In this document: positions 52,330 through 60,609 of the stretch, piece after piece
Numbering within the stretch: position 1 is the stretch's first letter
How the letters are laid out: every line of letters begins with the position of its first letter
Assembly: GCA_003452935.1 (NCBI GenBank)
Contig: DMMY01000021.1
Location: 22,403 to 86,402 of the forward strand
DNA from: Elusimicrobiota bacterium
Lineage (GTDB): Bacteria > Elusimicrobiota > Elusimicrobia > UBA1565 > UBA9628
Direction: 5' to 3'
Length of the DNA: 64,000 nt
Made by a program: the position numbers and the translations under genes
Notes under the pieces: model-generated
Database searches by the model: none
What the model was told of the DNA's origin: nothing
What the model saw: the letters and a program-made list of their open reading frames with translations, nothing else

Positions 52330-52604
52330 TGCCGCTCACTGAAATAGACTGGGTCTGCTCACCGAAACGGACCCACCGCCAATCACATAACCCGCCATTT
52401 TTGAAGGTTTTCAGACCGCCGCGGTCTCCGTGAGCAATGCCTCCCTACGTTCGACAAACGATGGGGAGCAGATACGACCGGAGGCTCCGAAGTCCGCCCG
52501 CATCCGCAGGCTGAAGGCCGGCGGTCCGGGCGCGGCTGTACTGGCTTCAGAAGCGCGGGATGACGCTGTACCGGGATGCCGAGGGGCGGGTCCAGATTCG
52601 ATAG
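52330..52604. mobile_element. Insertion-sequence remnant (end repeats plus ORF tail)
   Basis: 52330-52382 read on the minus strand is a diverged copy of the twin end repeats at 59245-59297 and 63272-63324 (GTTTCGGTGAGCAG, then TTTCAGTGAGCG). On the plus strand a broken frame ends at 52602-52604 with YRDAEGRVQIR, matching the tail AERDVQGRIQVR at 59056. The rest of 52299-52806 contains only short frames without ribosome sites, apart from an AAAGGAGG-preceded 24-codon frame at 52782. A decayed, inverted third copy of the same element. Confidence 0.5.
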
Positions 52605-52806
52605 GTTTTAGATAATTGACGACAGGGCACAGACTCGGATTCGTGTTCTAGCGACGCGTTCCGGATGGCCGCAGCACCGTTATCTTGCGGGAATGATCGG
52701 ATCACAGTCTCTACAATGCCTTCATCGATGGACACGCCGCATTGGGCGTATCAATCGCCCAGATATACGGAAAGGAGGACGATGATGAAAAGTCTGCTGC
52801 GAAGCC

Positions 52807-54834
52807 TCATCCCTGCTCGACCTTCCCGGTTTCTAGGAGCTCTTTCGCTCGTTTGAAATGTTCTCGTTCGCCGAAGAGGACCAACTCGTCTTCCACTTGA
52901 AATCGAGCTTCTGGACTTGGGGATGGGATCGCTTCATTTCCCCGGTTGATTTGCAGAAGGCTGACCCCGGTTTTTGAGCGCAGTCCCAGCTCTATGAGAG
53001 ACTTGCCAACGGCCCAGTGGCCGCTCATGAGACGCAATGACGCGACGTGCACCTTTTCAGGGGATGACGATTCAACGAAAATCGAAAGTGCCCTAGCAGT
53101 GGCTTCAGGCTCGGCGTCACTGTGGGCTATGGATTCACGTAATGCCCCCTGCAGGATGGAATAGAGCCGGCTCATTCTCCTCCACAGCAGGAAAGCGGCC
53201 AGGCCGATGACCGTCAATGGGAGGATTGCGTATGGCCAGGGCGGCAATAGGAAAAAGCTGATGCTGAGATACCACCAGGCTATCAGGGCTGAGGATATCG
53301 CGAGAATCGACCTTGTCAGAAGCGGATGCGTCTCGCTGGGAGGCCGGCTGTTCGGGCCTGAATAGACCATGACTTCAAGCAGGATCAGGGTGACGGCTTG
53401 GGTTTTCCTCAGAAGAGCGATCAGAAACGGCAGAGACATCAGCGTAGCTGCCATCCAGACGGAGCCCGGGAATATCTCAAAGACGGGATACTTCTCTTGC
53501 ATCGCCTTTGCTGCCACGAATAGGCCGCTGATGCCGATGATGTTGAGCGCGATCTGGATGATGGAAGGTCTGATCAGCTTCCAGAGTTGCTGCCATCGGC
53601 TTGGAAACGCGAAGCGGGCAAGTCCCGCGCGGTAGGAGTCCATTCCAGCGCTGAGCCGATCGGGAATCAAGTGGGCGACACGCTCTGCCTTGGCCCGGGG
53701 CAACAGTTGCGCCGAGACGAGAGTGGTCCCAAGACACAGCATCACTGAAATCGGATAGATGGGCCTCGAAGTAAGTCCTTCCCGCTGCGCCAATTGGGCG
53801 AGGATGAATGAGAATTCCCCGATGGGGAGCATGGCCAACGTCGCCTGGATCGAGGAGGTCGGACTTTCTCCGACACTCGCAAGGGCAAGGAAATTGACTG
53901 CCGCGCGTGCTAGTATCACGGTAACGGTCAGCCCCAGGGCGGCCTGCCAATTTGCAAACAGCCAGCGGGGCTCGATGAGCATGCCGACGGAAACGAAGAA
54001 TATCGCTCCGAAAACGTCCTTGAAAGGAGCCGCTGTCTCGTGCAGCTTCGATGTCGGCCCGCCCATGGACGTCATGGCCCCGGCCAGGAACGCTCCCAAG
54101 GCCGCGGAATAGCCGAGCTTCTGCGTCAGGAGCGCTGTCCCGAAGCAAATTCCGACGATGACGATGGACCGGACTTCGTCCATGCCCGCGCGCTCGGCCG
54201 CTTTCAGTATGCGCGGCAAGACGATCAGCCCGACCACCATGAGCACGGTCAGCAACATGCCGAAGCGGGCCAACATGGATAATATGGTCCAAAGGTTGAA
54301 GTCGGTGAAGTTGGATGCGGAGGAGAAGAATGCGATCAGGAATACGGAGAGGATATCCTCGGCGATAAGCATCCCGGCGACCAGTTCCTCCCATCCGGAG
54401 GGATGCTGTGCGCGTTCGAGCAAAGTCCTGGAAACGATGGCCGTCCCCGTGACCCCGATCACCCCGCCTAAAATGAGCCGCTCTATTGGGCTCCAACCAA
54501 GCCAAGCGCCGACTCCATAGCCGACGGCTGTCATTAGGCTGAACTCCACTCCCGCGCAAAGAATGGATTTTGCGCCGGCTTTCGCCAAGCGGCGAAGGTT
54601 GAATTCGATGCCCAACGCAAAGAGCAGGAAGACGACGCCAATATCCGCCAAAGCTTCGAGGCTGTGGACATCGGTGACCAGCGGCATCGGCGGGGTATGG
54701 GGGCCGATGATGAGGCCCGCGATCAGATAGCCGATGATTGGCGGCTGGCGTAATCGCCTGAATAGCAGGATGACCGCGGCGGCTATGGACAAGACCACCG
54801 TCAAGTCCTGAAGAAATTGGACGGAATTCATCAT
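52807..54834 (-). CDS. Kef-type (CPA2) monovalent cation:proton antiporter
   Basis: A 675-aa membrane protein. The CPA2 exchanger domain (1-390) has ~12 helices with PPIIGYLIAGLIIGP, FLLFALGIEFNL, GVIGVTGTAIVSRTLLE, and the carrier Asp in AEDILSVFLIAF. A second membrane segment set follows (420-560), then a C-terminal TrkA-C-like cytosolic domain (~590-675: LRSKTGVSLLQINRGN, LVLFGEREHFKRAKELL). No full RCK_N domain. Likely potassium or sodium/proton exchange, possibly under the NhaR-like regulator. Confidence 0.86.
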   Translation of the reverse strand: MMNSVQFLQDLTVVLSIAAAVILLFRRLRQPPIIGYLIAGLIIGPHTPPMPLVTDVHSLEALADIGVVFLLFALGIEFNLRRLAKAGAKSILCAGVEFSLMTAVGYGVGAWLGWSPIERLILGGVIGVTGTAIVSRTLLERAQHPSGWEELVAGMLIAEDILSVFLIAFFSSASNFTDFNLWTILSMLARFGMLLTVLMVVGLIVLPRILKAAERAGMDEVRSIVIVGICFGTALLTQKLGYSAALGAFLAGAMTSMGGPTSKLHETAAPFKDVFGAIFFVSVGMLIEPRWLFANWQAALGLTVTVILARAAVNFLALASVGESPTSSIQATLAMLPIGEFSFILAQLAQREGLTSRPIYPISVMLCLGTTLVSAQLLPRAKAERVAHLIPDRLSAGMDSYRAGLARFAFPSRWQQLWKLIRPSIIQIALNIIGISGLFVAAKAMQEKYPVFEIFPGSVWMAATLMSLPFLIALLRKTQAVTLILLEVMVYSGPNSRPPSETHPLLTRSILAISSALIAWWYLSISFFLLPPWPYAILPLTVIGLAAFLLWRRMSRLYSILQGALRESIAHSDAEPEATARALSIFVESSSPEKVHVASLRLMSGHWAVGKSLIELGLRSKTGVSLLQINRGNEAIPSPSPEARFQVEDELVLFGEREHFKRAKELLETGKVEQG

Positions 54835-54883
54835 CGCTATTCTAGGAATTTAAGACTTGGACTGGAAATTCCTCGTTCAGGGC

Positions 54884-55242
54884 TTATGATTTGGCGCGAA
54901 AAACAGGGGGAACGTCAAGTGGCCTGCGTCGCTCTATCATCTCTGGGCGGACGAAGTGTTTTGGGGTCACCAGGAAGTCGATGATCGATATCTCAGATTC
55001 GCGTATGCCCCGTCGACTATCTTGGCGCCGAAGGAGGTCTTCTTGCTCTTGAGCTCGCAGCCTTCCCCGCAGTTCGGGCAGGAGAAGTCCAGCACGGGCT
55101 GGTTGTTGGGAGCTTTGTTAATCGAGGTGCCGCAGGCTGGGCAATAAGCCCAAGCTTGGACCCAGGACTCGGTGAGTACCCGAATCTTCTGCGAGGCGCT
55201 TTTGTAGGCGCTGGCATCAGCGAACTCCATTCGCAGTTGCAT
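54884..55242 (-). pseudogene. DpnI-family restriction endonuclease, broken
   Basis: The 91-codon frame 55242-54967 matches the first third of DpnI: AYKSASQKIRVLTESWV, the zinc ribbon CPACG...CPNCG, and the PD-(D/E)xK catalytic set PVLDF and ELKSKK. It then breaks; the -1-type shifted frame to 54884 reads FLVTPKHFVRPEMIERRRPL, a DpnI segment that normally lies ~35-40 residues farther on. So there is an internal deletion plus frameshift, and the C-terminal winged-helix domain is absent. DpnI cuts methylated GATC sites; this copy cannot be active. Confidence 0.82.
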
Positions 55243-55251
55243 GGATGTGCG

Positions 55252-56250
55252 TCAGCTCAGCAGGTAGCGCGTGCTCTTGTGTATGCCGATGGTCTTGATC
55301 ACCCCGGCGCGCAGGAGCGGTTTGAGGGCGTAGTGGGCTCCTGGGGGCGTGACGCGCAGCGCCCGGGCGATCTCGCGAATCGCCAAGGGGCCTCTTTCCC
55401 GGAGCAGGCGCAAGAGCTTTTCTTGCCGCAGCGTGAGAGATAGCGGCTCCTTCCCGGGAAGGCCCAAGGCCTGGATGCGCTTCTGGACTCTTTCCAGTGT
55501 TTCCAGGACGGCTTCAGCCATGAACTCGAGCCAGCCGCCCAGGTCTTCCCTTTCGACTTGGACGCGTTGGAGGTTCTTGATGTAGAAGGCGCGGTTCTCC
55601 AGCAGCACTTCATCGAGTGCGAAGACATGGAGCGTGTCGAAGCCCATGCGGTAGAGCTGCCAGGTCGCCAGGGCCCGGCCGACTCGGCCGTTGCCGTCCC
55701 GGAAAGGGTGTATCTCCACGAATCGGAGATGCAGGATGGCGGAGGAGAAAACCGCCGGGAGCTCTCCGGCTGATCTATTGAGCCAGCCCAGCATATCCTT
55801 GGTCAGCGGGGGCACCTGCCGCCATGGTGGGCACACATGCAGACCGGCCCTGACATCGCTGCGCCGATATGACCCGATAGGGCCGTCATCCGCGGCGCCT
55901 TCGGCTATGATCTTGTGGAGATGCAGGATATCCTTCTCCAGGATTTCTTGGGACGGGTTGCGTCCCTGGAGCCAGTTCAGGGCATCCAGGTAGTTCTGTG
56001 CCATGCGGACGTGGCGGTCAGGATATCCGAGGGCTGCTTTCCCTTCCATGAGGCCTTTGATGGCTTCGAGGGACAGCGTGCAGCCTTCGATCGCTGTTGA
56101 CCCCCACGCGGCGCGGGCCATCGCGTCTCTGACTAGAGAGGGGACCCACGGTACCTTGACCAGCGAGGAGCGCAACTGTTCCCTGATTGCGGATATTTCC
56201 TCAAGGAGCTTGTAGACACGGGGCGCGATATGGAATTGGGGAGCGTACAT
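55252..56250 (-). CDS. Fic-family AMPylator-type protein
   Basis: A 332-aa protein. N-terminal inhibitory helix with STAIEG (51-56), the S/TxxxE(G) signature of class II Fic proteins. Fic core with the full active motif HPFRDGNGRVGR from His181. C-terminal winged helix (IREIARALRVTPPGAHYALKPLLRAGVI). Fic enzymes transfer AMP or other groups to target hydroxyls; the Glu in the inhibitory helix keeps them in check. It ends 9 bp from the DpnI pseudogene on the same strand, suggesting a former restriction/defence unit. Confidence 0.9.
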   Translation of the reverse strand: MYAPQFHIAPRVYKLLEEISAIREQLRSSLVKVPWVPSLVRDAMARAAWGSTAIEGCTLSLEAIKGLMEGKAALGYPDRHVRMAQNYLDALNWLQGRNPSQEILEKDILHLHKIIAEGAADDGPIGSYRRSDVRAGLHVCPPWRQVPPLTKDMLGWLNRSAGELPAVFSSAILHLRFVEIHPFRDGNGRVGRALATWQLYRMGFDTLHVFALDEVLLENRAFYIKNLQRVQVEREDLGGWLEFMAEAVLETLERVQKRIQALGLPGKEPLSLTLRQEKLLRLLRERGPLAIREIARALRVTPPGAHYALKPLLRAGVIKTIGIHKSTRYLLS

Positions 56251-56259
56251 TGTTCATAA

Positions 56260-56288
56260 AGTTTACATAAAGTCTATCGTAAAGTCAA
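56260..56288 (-). promoter_or_regulatory. Fic promoter with ~12-bp direct repeats, near-leaderless
   Basis: TTGACT, 17 nt, TAAACT on the minus strand; the -10 ends 9 nt before the ATG and there is no ribosome site. Across it ACTTTA recurs three times at 11-12 bp spacing (GACTTTACGATA, GACTTTATGTAA, ACTTTATGAACA), one helical turn apart, as if for a repressor. Confidence 0.6.
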
Positions 56289-56377
56289 CCTTTTGCTTCG
56301 ACGGGAAATTTCGATGTCGGCACGGAGCTCTCGGCAGGCCTGGATGTTAAGGTCGAGGGTGGCCCTCTGCGAAGTTT

Positions 56378-56461
56378 AAATCCCGACCACCCTGAACCAC
56401 GAAAAGCAAAAACCACTGCTGCTGAGAACAGCGGTAGTGGTTTTCTCTAAAACTGGCGGGC
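56378..56461. repeat. Element R1, copy a
   Basis: Shares four blocks in the same order with copy b at 57452-57545: AAATCCCGACCACC, AAAACCAC, GAACAGCGGTAG, AAAACTGGCGGGC. The sequence between blocks differs. Both copies have the same orientation and bracket the secreted-protein gene 56693-57322. The remainder of 56251-56692 has no supported gene. Confidence 0.65.
56409..56444. terminator. Bidirectional intrinsic terminator-like hairpin (inside R1 copy a)
   Basis: AAAACCACTGCTGCTG, loop AGAA, CAGCGGTAGTGGTTTT: a 16-bp stem with two mismatches. On plus it is followed by TTTTCTCT; on minus by TTTTTGCTTTT. On minus it would end transcripts coming from 56693. Confidence 0.6.
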
Positions 56462-56692
56462 ACGGCGGGGGCCCCAGACCACTGGCCTAAATCCCGAGCC
56501 TGTTCAAGCGTTGGAAAAAGTATATATTTCCCCGTTTTTTCAGTGACCTGGTATGTCGCCTGGAGCCGCATCAAAAACGGCGAGCGAGTCGTAACTGAAA
56601 CTATCTCCTCCTACGGGCAAGAAACCACCGATTTTGATGTGCCAGAGTTCAAATCCCATGCAGTTTAGTTTTGCCGTCAGCTTGCCCGGCCT

Positions 56693-57322
56693 TCATTCCA
56701 TGCCGACTTGTGAGGAGTCCCGCTGGGCGTCGGTCGGTACCAGGACGACCGGCTTGGCTTTATCGAAGTCGCTGTTGACCTCATAATAGAGGCGGAAGGT
56801 GCCTTGCTCGGGATGCGCATAGGAGATGGGAGCATCGACATAGCGATGATGCGCGTCTGGCTCGGGGCAGGTGGGGTTGAAGTCTGTGTACTGTTGAAAG
56901 GTGGAGCCGGCATCAACCTTGACGGCCTTGACCGCGGCGATGCGCTGGAAGCGGCGGCCAGCGATGGTCACGCTGTCCGTGCGTGCATTCTGAAACTCAA
57001 CGCGGAAGGGTTCAGGCGTTTTCCCGACGAAATCGTCAAAAAGGATGTGGTGGGTCTCTTCGATGAGGCGGATGACAGCGTCATCGTTCACAAGGTAGAC
57101 TGTCGCGGCGTCGCCGGACTGGGCGTTGGGGCAATCCGTGCTGCGAAGAACGAGGGCGAAATTGTTGATGGCGAAGAGGCTTTGCTGCTCGATGACTTCA
57201 CGGATGATGGCGCAGATATTATTCTGCGCGGATGGTTCGGCGGAAGTTGGCGTGGCGAATGCGGGGCTGAGAGCGGCGAGACCAAAAACGACGGCTGAAA
57301 CAACGATCTTCAAGTTGAACAT
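56693..57322 (-). CDS. Exported protein, possibly a truncated alpha/beta hydrolase
   Basis: A 209-aa protein with a signal (VVSAVVFGLAALSPAFA) and four Cys. The C-terminal part, DAPISYAHPEQGTFRLYYEV ... KAKPVVLVPTDAQ, resembles the strand that precedes the oxyanion loop of secreted alpha/beta hydrolases of the tripeptidyl-peptidase type, after which the catalytic domain should begin; here the frame stops. So it may be a shortened gene, or an unrelated complete one. Flanked by two R1 elements. Confidence 0.5.
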   Translation of the reverse strand: MFNLKIVVSAVVFGLAALSPAFATPTSAEPSAQNNICAIIREVIEQQSLFAINNFALVLRSTDCPNAQSGDAATVYLVNDDAVIRLIEETHHILFDDFVGKTPEPFRVEFQNARTDSVTIAGRRFQRIAAVKAVKVDAGSTFQQYTDFNPTCPEPDAHHRYVDAPISYAHPEQGTFRLYYEVNSDFDKAKPVVLVPTDAQRDSSQVGME

Positions 57323-57451
57323 GAGTAAATGATAGCAATGTGCCTGAACGGGCAGCTATTCTCGTCGGAGAAGTTGATCCAATCGCTTGATGGGCCGAGC
57401 CGGAGATGCTCAAGTCTCGACGTGGAAGTGTCGATCCGAGGAAGAAAATTA

Positions 57452-57545
57452 AAATCCCGACCACCTCAAGGGGTGGGGGCATAAAACCACCGCGATGCGA
57501 ACAGCGGTAGCAGAAGTGCGTCAAAACTGGCGGGCCAGTCTGGTC
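57452..57545. repeat. Element R1, copy b
   Basis: Second copy of the four-block element (see 56378). Here the hairpin is weaker: CCACC/GGTGG and CCGC/GCGG. It lies 130 nt upstream of the secreted-protein gene and just downstream of rsgA (both minus strand). Confidence 0.6.
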
Positions 57546-57605
57546 AATAGATAGAACTCGCCGGGTGGCCTTCACCTGGGCGGAATAAACGGATAATGCG
57601 GTTAT

Positions 57606-58676
57606 TCATTCTTCGCCGCGTTTGAGTTTCTGAACGAAACGCAAGCCCTTGTGCACGCTCTTCCAACGCCTCTTGGCATTGGCTTTCATGGCTGGATCTT
57701 CCCGACGGCGCTGGTACTCCTGCTCTTTGAGCAATTTGATGTAGTTGTCATAGTGCGAGCGAGCCAGAAGGCCGTCGTGCAGAGCCTCCAGCACGGCGCA
57801 GCCGGGCTCGTCAGTATGGCGGCAATCGCGGAAACGACAGCGTGTCGATAGAGTCCCGATGTCCGCGAACGTCCTGCTGAGGCCGGGGGCGGCATCTCCC
57901 AAGCGCAGTTCCCGCAATCCAGGCGTATCGATGAGCAGCCCGCCGTTCGGCAGGAGGAACATCTGCCGAGATGACGTCGTATGGCGGCCGCGTTGGTCCG
58001 AAGCGCGGACGTCTCCCAGCCGCTGAAGGTCTTGACCGATCAGGCGGTTGAGCAGCGTGGACTTGCCCACTCCGGAGGAGCCGAGCGTGACCGAGGTGTG
58101 GGCGGGCTTGAGATACTCCCGCAACGGGTCCAGTCCGCGGCCATGCAGGGCGTTCAGTGCGTGGATGTCCACGCCGGGGAATGCCAGGCCGGCTTGGGCC
58201 AGCAGTCCGGCATGATCCGGATGAAGGTCGATCTTGTTGAGGAGGATGACCGGCCGCGCGCCGCCGCTCCAGATCATCGCGAGATAACGCTCCAGGCGGC
58301 GCGGATTGAAGTCCCGGTCGACCGTCGTAACCACGAATGCCGTGTCGACGTTGGCGGCCAGGATCTGCTCTTGTGCCGGGCGGCCCGCGGTCCCGCGCGC
58401 GATGACGCTCTTCCTGGGCAAGACGCGGACCGCCAGCCCTATCCGGCCATCCGGGGATAACCGTACCGCCAACCAATCTCCTACCGCCGGCAGTTCGCGC
58501 GGGCCGGCGGCATCGAAGCGAAGCCTGCCTGACAACTCCACGGGCAGTTCGCCTGATGCGGATACGGCCCGATAGAGGCCGCGTTGCTCTGAGATTACGC
58601 GGACGGGCATGCCGCCGTCCGCGCCTAGGTGTTGTGCGAAATGCGAGTTCCAGCCATACGTGGCGAGCAGTTCCAT
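57606..58676 (-). CDS. rsgA: Ribosome small-subunit-dependent GTPase RsgA
   Basis: A 356-aa circularly permuted GTPase that checks late 30S assembly. OB-fold N-terminus (to ~85); the G motifs come in the permuted order: NKID (~146), then P-loop GSSGVGKST (~199), RHTTSSRQ, DTPGLRE. C-terminal zinc site CRFRDCRHTDEPGC. Start ATG 58676 follows AGGAG. Unusual for a housekeeping gene to sit within accessory sequence. Confidence 0.94.
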   Translation of the reverse strand: MELLATYGWNSHFAQHLGADGGMPVRVISEQRGLYRAVSASGELPVELSGRLRFDAAGPRELPAVGDWLAVRLSPDGRIGLAVRVLPRKSVIARGTAGRPAQEQILAANVDTAFVVTTVDRDFNPRRLERYLAMIWSGGARPVILLNKIDLHPDHAGLLAQAGLAFPGVDIHALNALHGRGLDPLREYLKPAHTSVTLGSSGVGKSTLLNRLIGQDLQRLGDVRASDQRGRHTTSSRQMFLLPNGGLLIDTPGLRELRLGDAAPGLSRTFADIGTLSTRCRFRDCRHTDEPGCAVLEALHDGLLARSHYDNYIKLLKEQEYQRRREDPAMKANAKRRWKSVHKGLRFVQKLKRGEE

Positions 58677-58701
58677 GTGGGTCTCCTGGTGAAATGGTCG
58701 A

Positions 58702-58758
58702 GCGAACCGACCCCAAAGACGGTGAGGTCTTAAAGGATGCCTGCAGCCTTCGGTTCGC
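58702..58758 (-). other. Long-range stem in the rsgA leader
   Basis: GCGAACCGA (58702-58710) is perfectly complementary to TCGGTTCGC (58750-58758), enclosing 39 nt. It lies between the mini-ORF and rsgA, so it would fold in the rsgA 5' leader just upstream of its ribosome site. Confidence 0.45.
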
Positions 58759-58787
58759 CCGGAGGCGGACGACGAGGCCTGTCAGAG

Positions 58788-58841
58788 CTAGGCGAGGGAC
58801 CCGAAGGCGAGGACGGCGGCAGAAGCGACAGTCTCCAACAT
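58788..58841 (-). CDS. 17-aa leader ORF upstream of rsgA
   Basis: MLETVASAAVLAFGSLA with AAGGAGG 4 nt before the ATG. The 14 nt AAGGAGGATACATG, and AGACT 3-4 nt later, are identical to the start of the DUF1232-like gene at 51301, and both have a TATACT -10. It may be a leader peptide or the surviving 5' end of a deleted paralogue. Confidence 0.35.
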   Translation of the reverse strand: MLETVASAAVLAFGSLA

Positions 58842-58889
58842 GTATCCTCCTTCGAGTTGCGGAATGAGCAGGAAAACCTGATAAGCCAA

Positions 58890-58918
58890 AGTATAACAGG
58901 GATGTCGGTCAAATTCAA
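58890..58918 (-). promoter_or_regulatory. Promoter of the leader ORF/rsgA
   Basis: TTGAAT (58913-58918 complement), 17 nt, TATACT (58890-58895 complement). Gives a ~200-nt leader before rsgA containing the mini-ORF and stem. Confidence 0.55.
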
Positions 58919-59099
58919 CCATTTGTCGAGGCGGGGGCTGGGGAAATGGAAAACCGCAAACGCCTAACAGCGCTTCCGGTTCGCTGAAAAAGTTCGGGGA
59001 CAAGACGATCTTCTACTCGGCAGAGCGTGATGTCCAGGGACGCATCCAGGTTCGATAGAGAGACCTGAGCTTGCGGGATGGCGGCGCCGCTGTTCTATG

Positions 59100-59297
59100 T
59101 GGGGCGCATAGGGCCGAAACCATTCCCGGCAAAACAGACATCGCTTCTTGGCCATCGGCTATCCTCGCACTCAAACGGCAGGATAGCCAGCTTAGGTTTT
59201 TGCCCACAGATAGAAGGAAGGCAACAACGACCTCAGAACATCAGGGGTGGCTCAGTTTCGGTGAGCAGGGGTGGTTCACTTTTGGTGAGCGCTGAAG
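59100..59297. mobile_element. IS-like direct repeat, left copy (with broken ORFs)
   Basis: 198 bp matching 63067-63324 by eye with two substitutions near 59210 and lacking 60 bp after 59231. Contains, on minus, the first 18 codons (MAKKRCLFCREWFRPYAP) of the zinc-finger gene, cut at 59100; the SD-hiding stem GGCTATCCT/AGGATAGCC (59157-59188); and twin end repeats GGTGGCTCAGTTTCGGTGAGCA / GGTGGTTCACTTTTGGTGAGCG at 59247-59292. Just to the left a plus frame ends GRIQVR (59056-59058). The ~100 bp from 59298 to 59398 hold no gene. Confidence 0.75.
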
Positions 59298-59398
59298 GGC
59301 CGGGTGCATATCCGTGCTGCATAGGCGCGCGAGGCAGGATATGCGACAGTCTCATATGCGACAGAACTTTACGAGGATGTCGCATATATTCCCGATGT

Positions 59399-60256
59399 CT
59401 ACCGTTCGGTAGACATGGGGGATAACGTAGACACCTCGAATCTGTCGATCTCCATGGCGGCCAGGTCGATGAGCGCGTAGCTTAAGGCCCCCGACCGCGG
59501 CTGTCCAGGCTGTACGCAGACCGTTCGGCCCATCTGGGCCTTCCAATGGCCGCCGCGCTTCGGCGATTCGTGGATATGCCCGTGCAGGGTCAGTAGAGGC
59601 TGCGTCTGCTCGATGAACTTGTAGATGGCTACTGATCCGACCTCGTCTCCGCTCTGGCAGATATCCAGATCTATACGGGCGGGCGGCATGTGGATGACGT
59701 AGATCGCCTTAGATGCGTCCTTGGGCTTGGGCAGGGCGGCCAGTTCTTGCTCAATGGTGGGCAGCTTGGCGGCATAGGCCGGCCAGTCCGCCAGTTCCTC
59801 GAATCCCTTCTCCGTGGACAGCACGCCGAGGCCGAGTTGCTTCTGGAATACGTAGTCCTCGCGGTCTTTCCGGCAGCGGTCCTTGAGTTGGAAGGGGTAG
59901 TCCGCCACCCAGTTCATGCCGATGAACTCGAATGGGCCGAGGTCGTATTTCCGTTGGGCAAGGTTGATGGCGTGCGGGTACTTCGAGCAGGCCTTCTCGA
60001 AACAGGGGTCGTGGATTCGCAGGTCATCGTTGCCGAGATAGCCGATGTGATAGATGCCGGCCTTCTCGTACTCGGCAAAAAGGGGGTCAAGGAAGTCTTC
60101 AATGAAATCCCGCTGCGTGCGGTGGAGATCGTCCTCCATGGTCAGCATGTCGCCGCCGTTGACAACGGCTGTCGCCCCGGTCGCCCGGGCGAGCTCAAGA
60201 AGGCGGCGGTACTTGGCCTTGTCGCCGTGGAGGTCGGTGGCGTAGACGATCTTCAT
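59399..60256 (-). CDS. Calcineurin-like metallophosphoesterase
   Basis: A 285-aa phosphoesterase. Metal motifs: DLHG (8-11), GGDML (~35), GNDD (~76, where most relatives have GNHD/E), a His in YVIHMPPARID and GHIH near 225. The catalytic His of GNH is Asp here, as in some cyclic-nucleotide and RNA-ligand phosphodiesterases of this fold. No signal, so cytosolic. Last gene of the AbiE-like operon, 9 nt after the DUF3024 gene. It may remove or process nucleotides made by the transferase (inference). Confidence 0.82.
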   Translation of the reverse strand: MKIVYATDLHGDKAKYRRLLELARATGATAVVNGGDMLTMEDDLHRTQRDFIEDFLDPLFAEYEKAGIYHIGYLGNDDLRIHDPCFEKACSKYPHAINLAQRKYDLGPFEFIGMNWVADYPFQLKDRCRKDREDYVFQKQLGLGVLSTEKGFEELADWPAYAAKLPTIEQELAALPKPKDASKAIYVIHMPPARIDLDICQSGDEVGSVAIYKFIEQTQPLLTLHGHIHESPKRGGHWKAQMGRTVCVQPGQPRSGALSYALIDLAAMEIDRFEVSTLSPMSTER

Positions 60257-60265
60257 GTGGTGCGC

Positions 60266-60607
60266 CTACCCCAAAAAGATGTGCGTGGGGTCGCGGTTGA
60301 TCTCATCGAGCAGGCTCTGGATGGCAATGGCGGGCTCGGCGTCGTCGTAGAGATGCCAACGGCTGTTTCTGTCAGCCCAGTACAGGGTCCAGCGCTTCTC
60401 ATTCGCGCTGTAGCGGAACTGCGCCACGGCGTGGGATGTCCAGCGTTTGGGATCGCGGAAGTATGGGCGCTCCTCGATCAGTGTGACGGTGTTACCTCTC
60501 CAGCGGTAGGTTAGCCGGACTTTGTCCCGAACGCGCGCTGGTATCCGATTTTCACAGTAGCGGTTCAGGGATTGTTCGGCCAGGAGCAGTTCCTTCTTGG
60601 GAAGCAT
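60266..60607 (-). CDS. DUF3024-like protein
   Basis: A 113-aa soluble protein with the family core NRYCENRIPARVRDKVRLTY, VTLIEERPYFRDPKRW, AQFRYSANEKRWTLYWADRNSRWHLYDD. A Trp/Arg-rich beta domain, function unknown. It starts 2 nt after the nucleotidyltransferase stop, so the genes are co-translated. Confidence 0.75.
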   Translation of the reverse strand: MLPKKELLLAEQSLNRYCENRIPARVRDKVRLTYRWRGNTVTLIEERPYFRDPKRWTSHAVAQFRYSANEKRWTLYWADRNSRWHLYDDAEPAIAIQSLLDEINRDPTHIFLG

Positions 60608-60609
60608 CG

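Noticed and set aside
52782..52856. 24-codon plus frame with an AAAGGAGG site
   Set aside because: The ribosome site is good, but the frame runs antisense into the antiporter 3' end and the peptide has no features; probably a truncated relic.
56549..56668. Plus-strand fragment reading TWYVAWSRIKNGERV to a stop
   Set aside because: Looks protein-like but has no start with a ribosome site and no recognisable family; could be a gene relic, not supportable as a feature.
56378..57545. Integron gene cassette with attC sites
   Set aside because: The repeats lack the RYYYAAC/GTRRRY-type core sites and no integron integrase is present.
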